Below are positions 17,536 through 26,189 of a stretch of DNA of 64,000 nucleotides, one piece after another. Source of the stretch: Endosaccharibacter trunci (GTDB taxonomy: Bacteria; Pseudomonadota; Alphaproteobacteria; Acetobacterales; Acetobacteraceae); contig JAMSKV010000005.1 of assembly GCA_024515975.1 (NCBI GenBank), forward strand, positions 62,001 to 126,000, written 5' to 3'. The notes below the pieces were generated by a model that did not search any database, had not been told where the DNA came from, and worked only from the letters and a program-made list of their open reading frames with translations. The position numbers and the translations under genes were made by a program. Every line of letters starts with the position of its first letter. The first letter of the stretch is position 1.

Positions 17536-18734
17536 CAGTTCTTGCTCCCCTTCACCGCGGCGACGATCTTGCGCGCGGCGTCCGACAGGTTGTCGGCGTT
17601 GATGATCGGCAGGCCGCTCTCGTCGATCAGCTTCTGGCCGAGCTCGACATTGGTGCCTTCGAGACGCACCACCAGCGGCACGCCGAGCTGCACTTCGCGC
17701 GAGGCCTCGATCACCGCGGTGGCGATGATGTCGCAGCGCATGATGCCGCCGAAAATGTTGACCAGGATGCCTTCGACGTTCTTGTCCGAGAGCAGGATCT
17801 TGAAGGCCGCGACCACGCGCTCCTTGGTGGCGCCGCCGCCCACGTCGAGGAAGTTGGCCGGCTCGGCGCCTTCCAGCTTGATGATGTCCATGGTCGCCAT
17901 GGCCAGGCCGGCACCGTTCACCATGCAGCCGATCGAGCCGTCCAGCGCGATGTAGCTCAGACCGTGGCGGGCGGCTTCCAGCTCCTTCGGATCCTCCTCG
18001 CTCTCGTCGCGCAGATCCTCCAGCTCCGGATGGCGGAACAGGGCGTTGTCGTCGAAGCTCATCTTGGCGTCGAGCGCGACCAGGGTGCCGTCGCCGGTCA
18101 CCACCAGCGGGTTGATCTCGATGGAGGCGGCATCCAGGCCCACGAAGGCGCCGTAGATCGCCTTCAGAACCTTGCCGAAATGGGCGATGGACTTCCCTGT
18201 CAGGCCCAGCTTCGCCGCCAGCTCGCGGGCGATGTAGTCCGAGTAGCCGAGCGCCGGGTCGATGGTGGCGTTCAGGATCTTCTCGGGCGAGTGGTGTGCC
18301 ACCTCCTCGATCTCCATGCCGCCCTCGCGCGAGGCGACGATGGCGATCCGGCCGCTCTCGCGGTCGGTCAGCATGGAGAGGTACAGCTCCTGCTTGATGT
18401 CGCAGCCGGCCTCGATATAGAGCCGGTTCACCTGCTTGCCGGCGGGGCCGGTCTGCTTGGTCACCAGCACATGGCCCAGCATCGCCGTCGCGGCTTCCTC
18501 GGCCTCGGCCGGGCTCTTCACCAGACGAACGCCGCCCTTGCCGTTGGGGTCGTTGGCGAAGCGGCCAGCGCCGCGTCCGCCCGCATGGATCTGCGACTTC
18601 ACCACATAGACCGGGCCCGGCAGCGAACGGGCGGCGGTGAGAGCCTCCTCGGGGGAACGGGCAACACGCCCTTCCAGCACCGGCAGCCCGAAACCCTTCA
18701 ACAGGGTTTTGGCCTGGTATTCGTGGATATTCAT
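17535..18734 (-). CDS. sucC: Succinyl-CoA synthetase beta subunit
   Basis: A 399-residue ATP-grasp subunit of succinyl-CoA synthetase. It begins '[19 protein letters not shown]' and has '[13 protein letters not shown]' in the nucleotide-binding lobe. It also has '[11 protein letters not shown]' with metal ligands, '[18 protein letters not shown]' and 'GGGATKE', and ends with '[18 protein letters not shown]'. All are typical of the ADP/GDP-forming enzyme. ATG at 18734 follows AAGGAG. No other citric acid cycle genes (sucA, sucB, mdh) are in the window. Its promoter lies in the AT-rich stretch upstream at 18735-19010. Confidence 0.95.
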   Translation of the reverse strand: MNIHEYQAKTLLKGFGLPVLEGRVARSPEEALTAARSLPGPVYVVKSQIHAGGRGAGRFANDPNGKGGVRLVKSPAEAEEAATAMLGHVLVTKQTGPAGKQVNRLYIEAGCDIKQELYLSMLTDRESGRIAIVASREGGMEIEEVAHHSPEKILNATIDPALGYSDYIARELAAKLGLTGKSIAHFGKVLKAIYGAFVGLDAASIEINPLVVTGDGTLVALDAKMSFDDNALFRHPELEDLRDESEEDPKELEAARHGLSYIALDGSIGCMVNGAGLAMATMDIIKLEGAEPANFLDVGGGATKERVVAAFKILLSDKNVEGILVNIFGGIMRCDIIATAVIEASREVQLGVPLVVRLEGTNVELGQKLIDESGLPIINADNLSDAARKIVAAVKGSKN

Positions 18735-19085
18735 GCCGGGTGGGCTCCTTCCATGCGCAACCCCGCCTGCCGGGTGCTGAAGGGGGCCCGGGGCTTCGGA
18801 TTCCAGTCGGAGCGGATGTTTGCACCCGGTTTCGAGCCAAGTCACGCTGCGCTGCACAAAATCCTGACGGCCCGAGCGGGTGTTATGGACTCCTGGGCGT
18901 CCTCTGACACTCAAGCAAGAATAATGGATCTTTCTTGAAACAAAAGATAATAACGGTGCTTTCATCCATTTGGATACGTGCGGAAAAACACACTCGGAAC
19001 CAAACTGACAAAGTCTTTTTGCTTCTTTTTCTTCAGAAAAAGAAGAATCCTGCTGTCTTTATCTTGTCTGAGTGCATAACCAGCT
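18735..19085. promoter_or_regulatory. sucC upstream region with composite palindromic repeat
   Basis: 351 bp between the sucC start and the end of the response-regulator gene, both on the minus strand. The part from 18900 is AT-rich. It carries the sucC promoter and, at 18968-19045, a copy of the dispersed composite palindrome described separately. On the minus strand the palindrome follows the response-regulator stop and could terminate that operon. Confidence 0.45.
19014..19045. repeat. Dispersed AT-rich palindrome, copy 1
   Basis: An 11-bp perfect stem (CTTCTTTTTCT at 19022-19032 with AGAAAAAGAAG at 19035-19045) is preceded by TCTTTTTG. The whole 32 bp recur exactly, inverted, at 50780-50811, and with one substitution at 56202-56233. 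An ATTTGG...CCAAAC pair at 18968-19005 is a degenerate version of the companion inverted repeat seen at the other copies. Confidence 0.85.
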
Positions 19086-19691
19086 CTACAGCCAGCCGTT
19101 CCGCCGCGCGAGACGCCCTGCTTCTATCCTGTTGGACGCGTTCAGTTTCTGCACGGCCTCCGACAGGTAGTTCCTGACCGTGCCGGGCGACAGGCTGAGC
19201 TGGATCGCGATTTCCCGGTTGGTCCGTCCTTCCTCCGCCAGACGCAGGATGGCGCGTTCGCGCTCGGTCAGCGGATCGGGTGCCGCATCCCACAGGGCAT
19301 CTGCCAGCTCGGGCGCAATCATGCGCCCGCCTGCCGCCACGGTGCGGATCGCCTGCGCCAGTACGGTACTCGGACCGTCCTTCAACAGATAGCCGCGCAC
19401 TCCGGCCTCCAGGGCGCGACGCAGATAGCCGGCGCGAGCGAAGGTCGTCACCACGATCACCGCCGCCTTGCTGCGGCGCTGCTTCAGCCGCATCGCCAGA
19501 TCCAGGCCGGAGAGAACCGGCATTTCGATATCGGTCACCACGACGTCCGGCTGAAGCGTTTCGGCCAGATGCAGCGCCTCGGCCCCGTCGGTGGCGCTTC
19601 CCACCACCCGCAGATCGCCCTCCAGCGTTAGCAGCGCCACCAATGCGCCGAGCACCAGTTTCTGATCCTCGGCGAGAACGATGCGGATCAT
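19086..19691 (-). CDS. NarL/DesR-type response regulator
   Basis: A 201-residue regulator. It has a receiver domain (residues 1-~120) with acidic 'AEDQ' at 7-10, phospho-acceptor Asp54 in 'VTDIEMP', the Thr of 'VVTTFAR' and Lys in 'LLKDG'. A LuxR-type helix-turn-helix follows, 'PLTERERAILRLAEEGRTN' then 'IAIQLSLSPGTVRNYLSEA'. The ATG at 19691 overlaps the stop of the histidine kinase gene (ATGA), so they form a cognate pair. Resembles DesR-like regulators that answer membrane or envelope state, though the signal here is unknown. Confidence 0.9.
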   Translation of the reverse strand: MIRIVLAEDQKLVLGALVALLTLEGDLRVVGSATDGAEALHLAETLQPDVVVTDIEMPVLSGLDLAMRLKQRRSKAAVIVVTTFARAGYLRRALEAGVRGYLLKDGPSTVLAQAIRTVAAGGRMIAPELADALWDAAPDPLTERERAILRLAEEGRTNREIAIQLSLSPGTVRNYLSEAVQKLNASNRIEAGRLARRNGWL

Positions 19692-20818
19692 GCGGCCGCC
19701 GTCGCGGCGATGCCGGCCGGTTCGCGCAGGACCGGCAAACGCGCCGACAGGAGCGTGCCGCCGCCCGCGCGCGACTGGATCGTCACCGTTCCGCCGGCGG
19801 CAACGATTCGGGTGCGCATGCCGGACAGACCGGCGCCGGCCTCGATCGTCCCGCCGCGCCCGTCATCGCCGACGCGTAGAACCGAGGTGCCGTCCGGATC
19901 CCGTGCGACCGACAGGAAACAGGTCCTGGCCGTCGCATGGCGCACCACGTTGGTCACCGCTTCCCGCAAAACCATCGCCAGCACAGCGCCGGCCGTGGGC
20001 TCGACGGTATCCGGATCGCCCTCCGCCCGCAGCACCACGCCCGCCGCGGCGAGCGCATGTCCGGCGCGCACCCATTCCGCCGCCAGGTTCGCCCCGCTCA
20101 TGCCGGCAACGGCCCGTCTCACCTCGCCCAGACCCTCCCTGGCCGATCGCGCCACATCCTCCATCTCCCGGGACGCCGCATCGGCAGCCGCAGGGCAGAG
20201 CCGAACGGCCAGATCCGCCTTGATGGCGATCAGCGTCAGGGTATGGCCGAGCAGGTCGTGCAGGTCGCGGCCGATCCGCTCCCGTTCCGCGGCCGCGGCC
20301 AGAACGCGCACCTCGTGCCGCGCCGCCAGCAGTTGCCGGTGGCGCCGTTCCAGATCGGCCTGTAACAGCGTGCCCACCCCCGCCAGCCCGCCGAACAGCA
20401 GGCCGGCGGCCCAGCCGATCCAGGGCAGACCCAGCGCCAGCCCGGCTAGGGGCAAGCTCGTCAGCAGCAGCGCCATCGTCGCGTAGGCGTGGCGCTGCGG
20501 CTCCATCCGCGCGGCAAATGCGATCGCGAAGATCACGAACACGCTCCAGGCGCCCCCGAACGGCGACAGGCCGAATCCGATCGCGGCCATCAGCAGCACG
20601 TCCGGCAAGGCCGAGCGCGGCCGCTTTCCGTAGGCGTGCGCGTAGCTCGCCAGGAACAGGGCGACGCCGAGCCCCGACAGGATCAGCCCGGTCCGGCTCG
20701 GCGGCACGTCCAGCCAGGGCAGGGGATAGAGCAGCAGATAGCTCAGCCAGACCAGACGGCCCAGCCGCGCGATCGCACCCCCGTGCCGCTCCATGTCCGA
20801 TTCGGGCACGTTGCTCAC
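19688..20818 (-). CDS. DesK/NarX-type sensor histidine kinase
   Basis: A 376-residue HisKA_3-type kinase. About five or six membrane segments occupy residues ~22-150, with very short loops and no periplasmic sensor domain, as in DesK. A helix leads to the phospho-acceptor His187 in 'IGRDLHDLLGHTL'. The ATPase domain has 'VLREAVTNVVRHA' (N box) and 'VGDDGRGG' (G box). GTG at 20818 overlaps the stop of the upstream membrane protein gene (GTGA), and its own stop overlaps the regulator start. A membrane-fluidity or small-molecule sensing role is possible by analogy with DesK, not shown. Confidence 0.88.
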   Translation of the reverse strand: MSNVPESDMERHGGAIARLGRLVWLSYLLLYPLPWLDVPPSRTGLILSGLGVALFLASYAHAYGKRPRSALPDVLLMAAIGFGLSPFGGAWSVFVIFAIAFAARMEPQRHAYATMALLLTSLPLAGLALGLPWIGWAAGLLFGGLAGVGTLLQADLERRHRQLLAARHEVRVLAAAAERERIGRDLHDLLGHTLTLIAIKADLAVRLCPAAADAASREMEDVARSAREGLGEVRRAVAGMSGANLAAEWVRAGHALAAAGVVLRAEGDPDTVEPTAGAVLAMVLREAVTNVVRHATARTCFLSVARDPDGTSVLRVGDDGRGGTIEAGAGLSGMRTRIVAAGGTVTIQSRAGGGTLLSARLPVLREPAGIAATAAA

Positions 20819-21393
20819 GAAAAGGCTCCTCGGCTCAGGCGACGCAACCGCACTGTCATATGCAGCGCCGTCAGCAGCAAGCTCGCCCCTACGCCCACGC
20901 CCAGCATGGCGGACCCGAGCGGGCGCGGCAGTGTCAGGCAGACTGCCACCACGCCGCAGATCGCAAGACCGGTGACGCGATAAGGCGGATAGCCGAACGC
21001 GCGGGCCAGCGGCAGGAAATGCAGCCCGACGGGCAGGGCGATCGCGGGGAGAACCAGGTCCGGCCGCCCGCATGCGCCGGCGAGCGTCGTGCCGCACAGG
21101 ATCAGCACCACCTCCATCGCGATAGCGTAGATCATGAGCCGGCGGTTCACGGCGGGCGCTGCCGGCCCGCGATAGGCCCGGATCGCCGAAGACGCGGCGG
21201 CGAACAGGGCAGCCGCCGCAATCACCAGCGCCGCATGCGCGGCGACGGGCGGCAACGGCAGACGCGCGGCCGGTGCCCAGCACCACCAGACCCCGGCAAC
21301 GCAGCACACGGCCGCGCCGAAACGACGGCGCCGGATTTCGCCGGAGGGACCGGACGGAACCGGCCGGGGAGCGGGCGAGGCGGACGCGGACAT
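20815..21393 (-). CDS. Small integral membrane protein, first gene of the two-component operon
   Basis: A 192-residue protein with five or six hydrophobic segments from residue ~26 onward, flanked by arginine-rich loops ('EIRRRRFG', 'VNRRL', 'VRLRRLSRG'). I do not recognise a family. ATG at 21393. It is translationally coupled to the histidine kinase by a GTGA overlap, so it may be the sensor accessory, the transporter that the kinase monitors, or the target. The upstream region 21394-21587 is shared with the divergent ferritin-like gene. Confidence 0.6.
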   Translation of the reverse strand: MSASASPAPRPVPSGPSGEIRRRRFGAAVCCVAGVWWCWAPAARLPLPPVAAHAALVIAAAALFAAASSAIRAYRGPAAPAVNRRLMIYAIAMEVVLILCGTTLAGACGRPDLVLPAIALPVGLHFLPLARAFGYPPYRVTGLAICGVVAVCLTLPRPLGSAMLGVGVGASLLLTALHMTVRLRRLSRGAFS

Positions 21394-21587
21394 GGGGCGG
21401 ACTCCGTTCGGGACCCCCCGATTTTGCCGCGCCGATCCGCCCGGCCCCATTGCCTGCCGTCACCCGATCCGCATGACGCTTGTCACCCCAGGCGAGCGGG
21501 AGTTTATCCAGCGGCCGTCCGGTGGCATAATGTTTGGTCACCTCCGGCGTGGTGCCGCGTTCCGGACGGCAGGAAGTGGACCGACGA

Positions 21588-22460
21588 ATGAAGCACTGGC
21601 GTATCGAAGACGTGGCCTGGGACCGGTTCGAGCCGTCGAAGGTCGATCCTGACGTGCTCAGGCTGGTGAAGGCGGCCTCCGTGGTGGAGCGCAACGGCGT
21701 CGACTATGCCGTCTATCTCCGCAACGTGTTCAACGACGACCCCGATTTCAGCCAGGCCGCCGATAACTGGGCGGTCGAGGAAGTGCAGCACGGCGACGCG
21801 CTCGGCCAATGGGCCATGCTCGCCGATCCCGTCTGGGACTACCCCGCCGCGTTCGAGCGCTACCGCTCCTCCTACCATATCCCGATCGAGGTCGACGCCT
21901 CCGTGCGCGGCTCGCGCACCGGCGAACTGATCGCCCGCTGCATGGTCGAGACCGGCACCTCCAGCTTCTACACCGCGCTCGCCGACTCCACCGACGAGCC
22001 CGTGCTCAAGGGCATCTGCAAGCAGATCGCCGCAGACGAATACCGGCACTTCAAGCTGTTTTACGACCACATGAAGCGCTACCTCGCCCGCGAGAAGCTC
22101 GGCGTCTGGTCCCGCACCCGCATCGCGCTCGGCCGTGTCACCGAGAGCGAGGACGACGAACTCGCCTACGCCTATCACTGCACCAACGAGGACCCTGCGC
22201 TCGCCTACGACCACAAGCGCTGCATCGCCGCCTATATGGCCCGCGCCATGGGTTTCTACCGCCAGTCCCATATCGACCGCGCCATGGGCATGATGTTCAA
22301 GACCATCGGCTTCACCCCGCATGGGCGCGTCTCCCGTGCCGCCGCGCGCCTCGCCTTCGGCGCCATGCGCCGGCGCGGCAACAAGTTCGCCCGTATCGAG
22401 CGCGATCGCTCCGCGCTGCCGCACGCTCCGGCACTGCTGCAGGCACACGCCGCGGAATAA
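21588..22460 (+). CDS. Ferritin-like / R2-like di-iron protein
   Basis: A 290-residue all-helical protein with the carboxylate-bridged di-iron pattern of the ferritin / acyl-ACP desaturase superfamily. Glu occurs in 'ASVVERNGVDY', ExxH in 'AVEEVQHGD', Glu in 'CMVETGTSSFY', and a second ExxH in 'AADEYRHFKLFYDH'. This set (two Glu-x-x-His plus two single Glu) should bind two irons. It could be an oxygenase/desaturase-like enzyme or an iron protein; no substrate can be inferred. ATG at 21588 follows AGGAAG. It is followed by a strong intrinsic terminator, so it is monocistronic. Confidence 0.78.
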   Translation: MKHWRIEDVAWDRFEPSKVDPDVLRLVKAASVVERNGVDYAVYLRNVFNDDPDFSQAADNWAVEEVQHGDALGQWAMLADPVWDYPAAFERYRSSYHIPIEVDASVRGSRTGELIARCMVETGTSSFYTALADSTDEPVLKGICKQIAADEYRHFKLFYDHMKRYLAREKLGVWSRTRIALGRVTESEDDELAYAYHCTNEDPALAYDHKRCIAAYMARAMGFYRQSHIDRAMGMMFKTIGFTPHGRVSRAAARLAFGAMRRRGNKFARIERDRSALPHAPALLQAHAAE

Positions 22461-22483
22461 CGCCTCCATCGCTCCGGAATCCC

Positions 22484-22518
22484 GAAGCACCCGTCTCGAA
22501 AGAGGCGGGTGCTTTTTT
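22484..22518 (+). terminator. Intrinsic terminator of the ferritin-like gene
   Basis: A hairpin with stem GCACCCGTCTC / GAGGCGGGTGC (one G-T type pair), a GAAA-like loop and six T directly after. The best Rho-independent terminator in the window. Confidence 0.88.
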
Positions 22519-22663
22519 GCTTGACGATCTAGTAACGATTAGCAAAACTTTGACATGGATCAGCTATGCTTCGGAAAGCGCGGCTCGATCCAATACGGCC
22601 TTGTACACCCGAAATCCCGTGCGGGAAAAAAGGCGGCGACGCCAAATCAAACGGTGCGTCTCG

Positions 22664-23863
22664 ATGGCGATTTTCAGGGGGATTCTCTTGGCGTTACAAT
22701 CGAAACCGAACCTGTATGCGGGCAAACGCTTTCTTGTCGCCGCTCTGGCCTGTTTGGCCTGGACGGGCTGCACGCCGGCATTCGCCGATCCGGCCGCCAT
22801 GGACGCGCAGGTCCCCGGTGCCGCCGCCCCTTCCGCGGCGGCCGATGCGGCGGCGCACCAGCAATGGGAGCACAGCCTGAGGCAGGTGCCGCAGCCCGGC
22901 GAGGGTTGTTTCCACGCCACCTATCCGAATCTCACCTGGAACAAGGTGCAGTGCGGCCAGGTTTCGGGCTACCGCTCGGCGCCTCCGCGTAACCCGCGCC
23001 GGGGGCTCGCCTATGATGCCAACGGCGTCGGCCGGCAGGTGGTCGGCAACGGTTCGGACTACGCGATCAGCGCGCCATCCGGCTATCTGCTGAACGAGGC
23101 GGCCGGCAGCTTCACCGCGACGTCCAACCTCAAATCCGAGAAGGGCGTAGGGGTGGCCGCCTTCGGTTACGGCGGCATCACCGGCAGCAATCAGTATACG
23201 CTTCAGCTCAATACCAACTTCTACAACAAGTCGAGGGCGTGCAGCGGTTCGAGTTGCTTCTCGTGGCAGCAATATATCCTGGTCTCGGATGACGTGAACG
23301 CGGCCGGAACCGCGCTGACCGGCACGTCCGACGTGTTCATCCAGACCTGGCTGATCGATTACGGCAGCGGCGGCACCTGCCCGTCCGGCTTCAACGACGC
23401 GGGCGCGGACAGCGAGGGCCCCGGAGAGGATTGCTACCGCAACAGCCCTGCCACCGTCGTCGCCAAGCAGCTCCCCATCACCGCGTTGCCGCAGTTGCAG
23501 CTCTCGGGCAGCGCCAAGACCAGCGGCACCGACAGCGCGATCGTCATCTACAACAACCAGGCCTACAGCTCCTCGGTGGCCGACACGGTGTCGGATATCG
23601 CCGCCGGATGGTCGTCGGCGGAGTTCAACGTGGTCGGCAACGCCGGCGGCTCCAGGGCGGTGTTCAATATCCCCTCCTCTCTGACCGTGAAGGTGGCGGG
23701 CCTCTACGGCACCACCGCGGCGCCCGGCTGCCTTGGCCCGTCCGGCGGCGGCACCACGGGCGAGACCAACAACTACACGCTGGGAAGCTGCACGAAGAAG
23801 GCCGGCACCTCCACCACCGCGATCGCCTCCGCGCCGTACATCCAGTTCACCGAATCCAACTGA
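22664..23863 (+). CDS. Secreted protein of unknown function
   Basis: About 399 residues from ATG 22664. An alternative in-frame TTG at 22688 has a good AGGGGG six bases ahead and is probably the real start. Either gives a signal peptide with core 'FLVAALACLAW' cleaved after 'AFA'. The mature part is rich in Gly, Ser, Thr, Asn and Tyr with little charge, as in beta-rich extracellular proteins. It has several Cys pairs ('EGCFHATYPNLTW', 'VQCGQV', 'RACSGSSCFSW', 'GGTCPSG', 'EDCYRN', 'PGCLG'). A motif 'SAEFNVVGNAGGSRAVFN' is seen near the end. I do not recognise the family. Followed at 24042 by an exported metallopeptidase on the same strand. Confidence 0.7.
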   Translation: MAIFRGILLALQSKPNLYAGKRFLVAALACLAWTGCTPAFADPAAMDAQVPGAAAPSAAADAAAHQQWEHSLRQVPQPGEGCFHATYPNLTWNKVQCGQVSGYRSAPPRNPRRGLAYDANGVGRQVVGNGSDYAISAPSGYLLNEAAGSFTATSNLKSEKGVGVAAFGYGGITGSNQYTLQLNTNFYNKSRACSGSSCFSWQQYILVSDDVNAAGTALTGTSDVFIQTWLIDYGSGGTCPSGFNDAGADSEGPGEDCYRNSPATVVAKQLPITALPQLQLSGSAKTSGTDSAIVIYNNQAYSSSVADTVSDIAAGWSSAEFNVVGNAGGSRAVFNIPSSLTVKVAGLYGTTAAPGCLGPSGGGTTGETNNYTLGSCTKKAGTSTTAIASAPYIQFTESN

Positions 23864-24041
23864 TCGACCCTTCCTCCGGGTTGGGGACCAGGACGACGCT
23901 GCCGGAGATGGCAGCGCGGCCCCGGTCTCCCGCCCGGCCCGTCGGCGCGGTTTTCCGCGCCGGCCTCCGGGTCCGGGCCTTGACGCGACCGATACGCTCC
24001 CGTCCAACCTGTCACCTTCATTTTCCAGGGACGGTGAAACG

Positions 24042-26102
24042 GTGACGAAACAAGGTGCACGGGACGCGCGACGTTTGATCGCGGCAGCGATCGGTCTGGG
24101 TCTTCTGGCCGCACCGTCCGGCGCCGCCCGGGCGGACACGGGCACGCCGCCTACCACCGGCTGGGGCTTCGACATGGCCGGGCGCGACACCGCGATCCGC
24201 CCGGGCGACAATTTCTTCGGCTATGCCGACGGCACCGCCGTGCGCGAGATGGTGATCCCGCCCGACCGCACCTCCTGGGGCGCCTTCAACATCCTGGCCG
24301 AACGCTCCCGCGAGCGCGTGCAGACCATCCTGCGCGAAGCCGCCGCCAAATCCACCGCCAATCCCGGCACCGACGAAGCCAAGCTCGGCGCCTTCTTCGA
24401 CGCCTTCATGGACGAGAAGACCATCGAGAGCCGCGGCACCGCGCCGATGCAGGCCGATCTTGATGCCATCCGCGCCGTGTCCGACCGCACGAAATTCGCC
24501 GCCCTCAATGGTCAGGCGCAGAACGGGCTGCAATACACCCTGTTCGCCCTTTCGATCTCCCCCGACGCCAAGGATCCGACCCAGTACGCCGTCACCCTCG
24601 GCCAGGGCGGCACCGGCCTGCCCGATCGCGACTACTATCTGAAGCCCGAATTCGCGGCCAAGAAGACCGCCTACCAGAGCTACATCGCCCAGATGCTCGG
24701 CCTGATCGGCTGGCAGAACCCCGACAAGAACGCCGCCGACATCGTCGCCTTCGAAACGAAGCTCGCCCAGGCGCAGTGGGCCCGCCAGGACGACCGCGAC
24801 CCCGACAAGACCTACAACCCCACCACCCTCGCCGATCTGGAAAAGGCCGCGCCGCAATTCGACTGGCACGCTTATTTCACCGCAGCCGGCCTGCCCAACG
24901 CCGACAAGCTGGTGCTGGTGGAGAAATCCGCCGTGCTCGCCGAAGCCAGGATCGCCGGCGAGACCGATCTCGACACGCTGCGCGCCTGGCTCGCCTTCCA
25001 CCTCGCCGACAACGCCGCCGACGTGCTGCCCAAGCGCTTCGTTGATGCCGCGTTCGCCTTCCACGGCAAGACCCTGAGCGGCCAGCCCGAGCTCGAGGCC
25101 CGCTGGAAGCGCGCGGTCAGCGCCACCTCCGGCGCCATGGGCTGGGCGATCGGCAAGATCTACGTCGCGCGCTACTTCCCGCCCTCGGCCAAGGCGGCGA
25201 TGGAAACCCTGACCGCCGACCTGAAATCCGCCTTCCGCGTCCGCCTCGAGCATAATTCCTGGATGAGCCCGCAGACCAGGCAGGCCGCACTCGTCAAGCT
25301 CGAGAACCACCTGATCCAGATCGGCTACCCCAACAAGTGGCGCGACTATTCCGGCCTGGTCGTGAAGCCCGACGACGCCTACGGCAACACCGAACGCGCC
25401 ACCGCCTTCGAATGGGCCTTCTGGCTCGGCCACCAGGGCAAGACCGTCGATCGCGACGAATGGGACATGACGCCCCAGACCGTGAACGCCTACAACAACC
25501 CGCCCTTCGACGAGGTCGTCTTCCCCGCCGCCATCCTCCAGCCGCCCTTCTTCGACCCCAAGGCGGACCCGGCCATCAATTTCGGCGCCATCGGCGGCGT
25601 GATCGGCCACGAGATGACGCACTCCTTCGACGACGAAGGCCGCAAGTTCGACGAGCACGGCCGCCTGCATGACTGGTGGACCGAAGCCGACGCCAAGCGC
25701 TTCGAGGAACGCGCCGCCCGCCTCGGCGCCCAGTTCGACGCGCTGGAGCCGTTCCCCGGCCTGCACGTGAACGGCAAGCTGACCATGGGCGAGAACATCG
25801 CCGATCTCGGCGGCCTGACCCTGGCGCTCGACGCCTACCACGCCTTCATGAAGGGCAAGACCGCCCCCGTGATCGACGGCCTCACCGGCGACCAGCGCGT
25901 CTTCCTTGGCTGGGCCCAGGTCTGGCGCCAGAAGGTGCGCCCCGACCGCGCCAAGATGCTGCTCGTGACCGACCCGCACTCCCCGCCTATGGCCCGCGTG
26001 AACATGCCGATGCACAACATCGACGGCTGGTACAAGGCGTGGAACGTGAAGCCGGGGGATAAGCTGTATCTGGCGCCGAAGGATCGCGTGCAGATCTGGT
26101 GA
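24042..26102 (+). CDS. M13 family metallopeptidase (PepO / neprilysin-like)
   Basis: A 686-residue zinc endopeptidase with an N-terminal signal ('AAAIGLGLLAAPSGAARA') sending it to the periplasm. The peptidase M13 N-terminal domain covers residues ~50-430 and the catalytic domain follows. The zinc motif HExxH is in 'GVIGHEMTHSFDDEG', the third ligand Glu in 'GENIADLGG', and the substrate motif in 'VNAYNNPP' (NAYY in most homologues). The end 'DKLYLAP' with a terminal Trp matches the usual CxxW-like end without the Cys. GTG at 24042 follows AGGGACGG; the much longer frame upstream encodes no sensible protein. Probably degrades short peptides. Confidence 0.93.
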   Translation: MTKQGARDARRLIAAAIGLGLLAAPSGAARADTGTPPTTGWGFDMAGRDTAIRPGDNFFGYADGTAVREMVIPPDRTSWGAFNILAERSRERVQTILREAAAKSTANPGTDEAKLGAFFDAFMDEKTIESRGTAPMQADLDAIRAVSDRTKFAALNGQAQNGLQYTLFALSISPDAKDPTQYAVTLGQGGTGLPDRDYYLKPEFAAKKTAYQSYIAQMLGLIGWQNPDKNAADIVAFETKLAQAQWARQDDRDPDKTYNPTTLADLEKAAPQFDWHAYFTAAGLPNADKLVLVEKSAVLAEARIAGETDLDTLRAWLAFHLADNAADVLPKRFVDAAFAFHGKTLSGQPELEARWKRAVSATSGAMGWAIGKIYVARYFPPSAKAAMETLTADLKSAFRVRLEHNSWMSPQTRQAALVKLENHLIQIGYPNKWRDYSGLVVKPDDAYGNTERATAFEWAFWLGHQGKTVDRDEWDMTPQTVNAYNNPPFDEVVFPAAILQPPFFDPKADPAINFGAIGGVIGHEMTHSFDDEGRKFDEHGRLHDWWTEADAKRFEERAARLGAQFDALEPFPGLHVNGKLTMGENIADLGGLTLALDAYHAFMKGKTAPVIDGLTGDQRVFLGWAQVWRQKVRPDRAKMLLVTDPHSPPMARVNMPMHNIDGWYKAWNVKPGDKLYLAPKDRVQIW

Positions 26103-26122
26103 GTTCGGGAAGGGGAGGAAGG

Positions 26123-26167
26123 CCAGGGGCGCTGCCCCTGGACCCCGCTGGGGCCGAGGGGCCCCAG
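26123..26167. repeat. GC-rich double-hairpin repeat, copy A
   Basis: Two adjacent perfect 8-bp stems follow the metallopeptidase stop: CCAGGGGC/GCCCCTGG at 26123-26141 and CTGGGGCC/GGCCCCAG at 26148-26167. The layout resembles the element at 28302-28345. Likely a REP-like sequence that doubles as a terminator. Confidence 0.65.
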
Positions 26168-26189
26168 ACCCCCGTGGTGAGGGACATAC

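Noticed and set aside
24018-26015. 665-codon minus-strand open frame
   Set aside because: Exact antisense of the M13 metallopeptidase, whose zinc motif and signal peptide prove the plus-strand gene.
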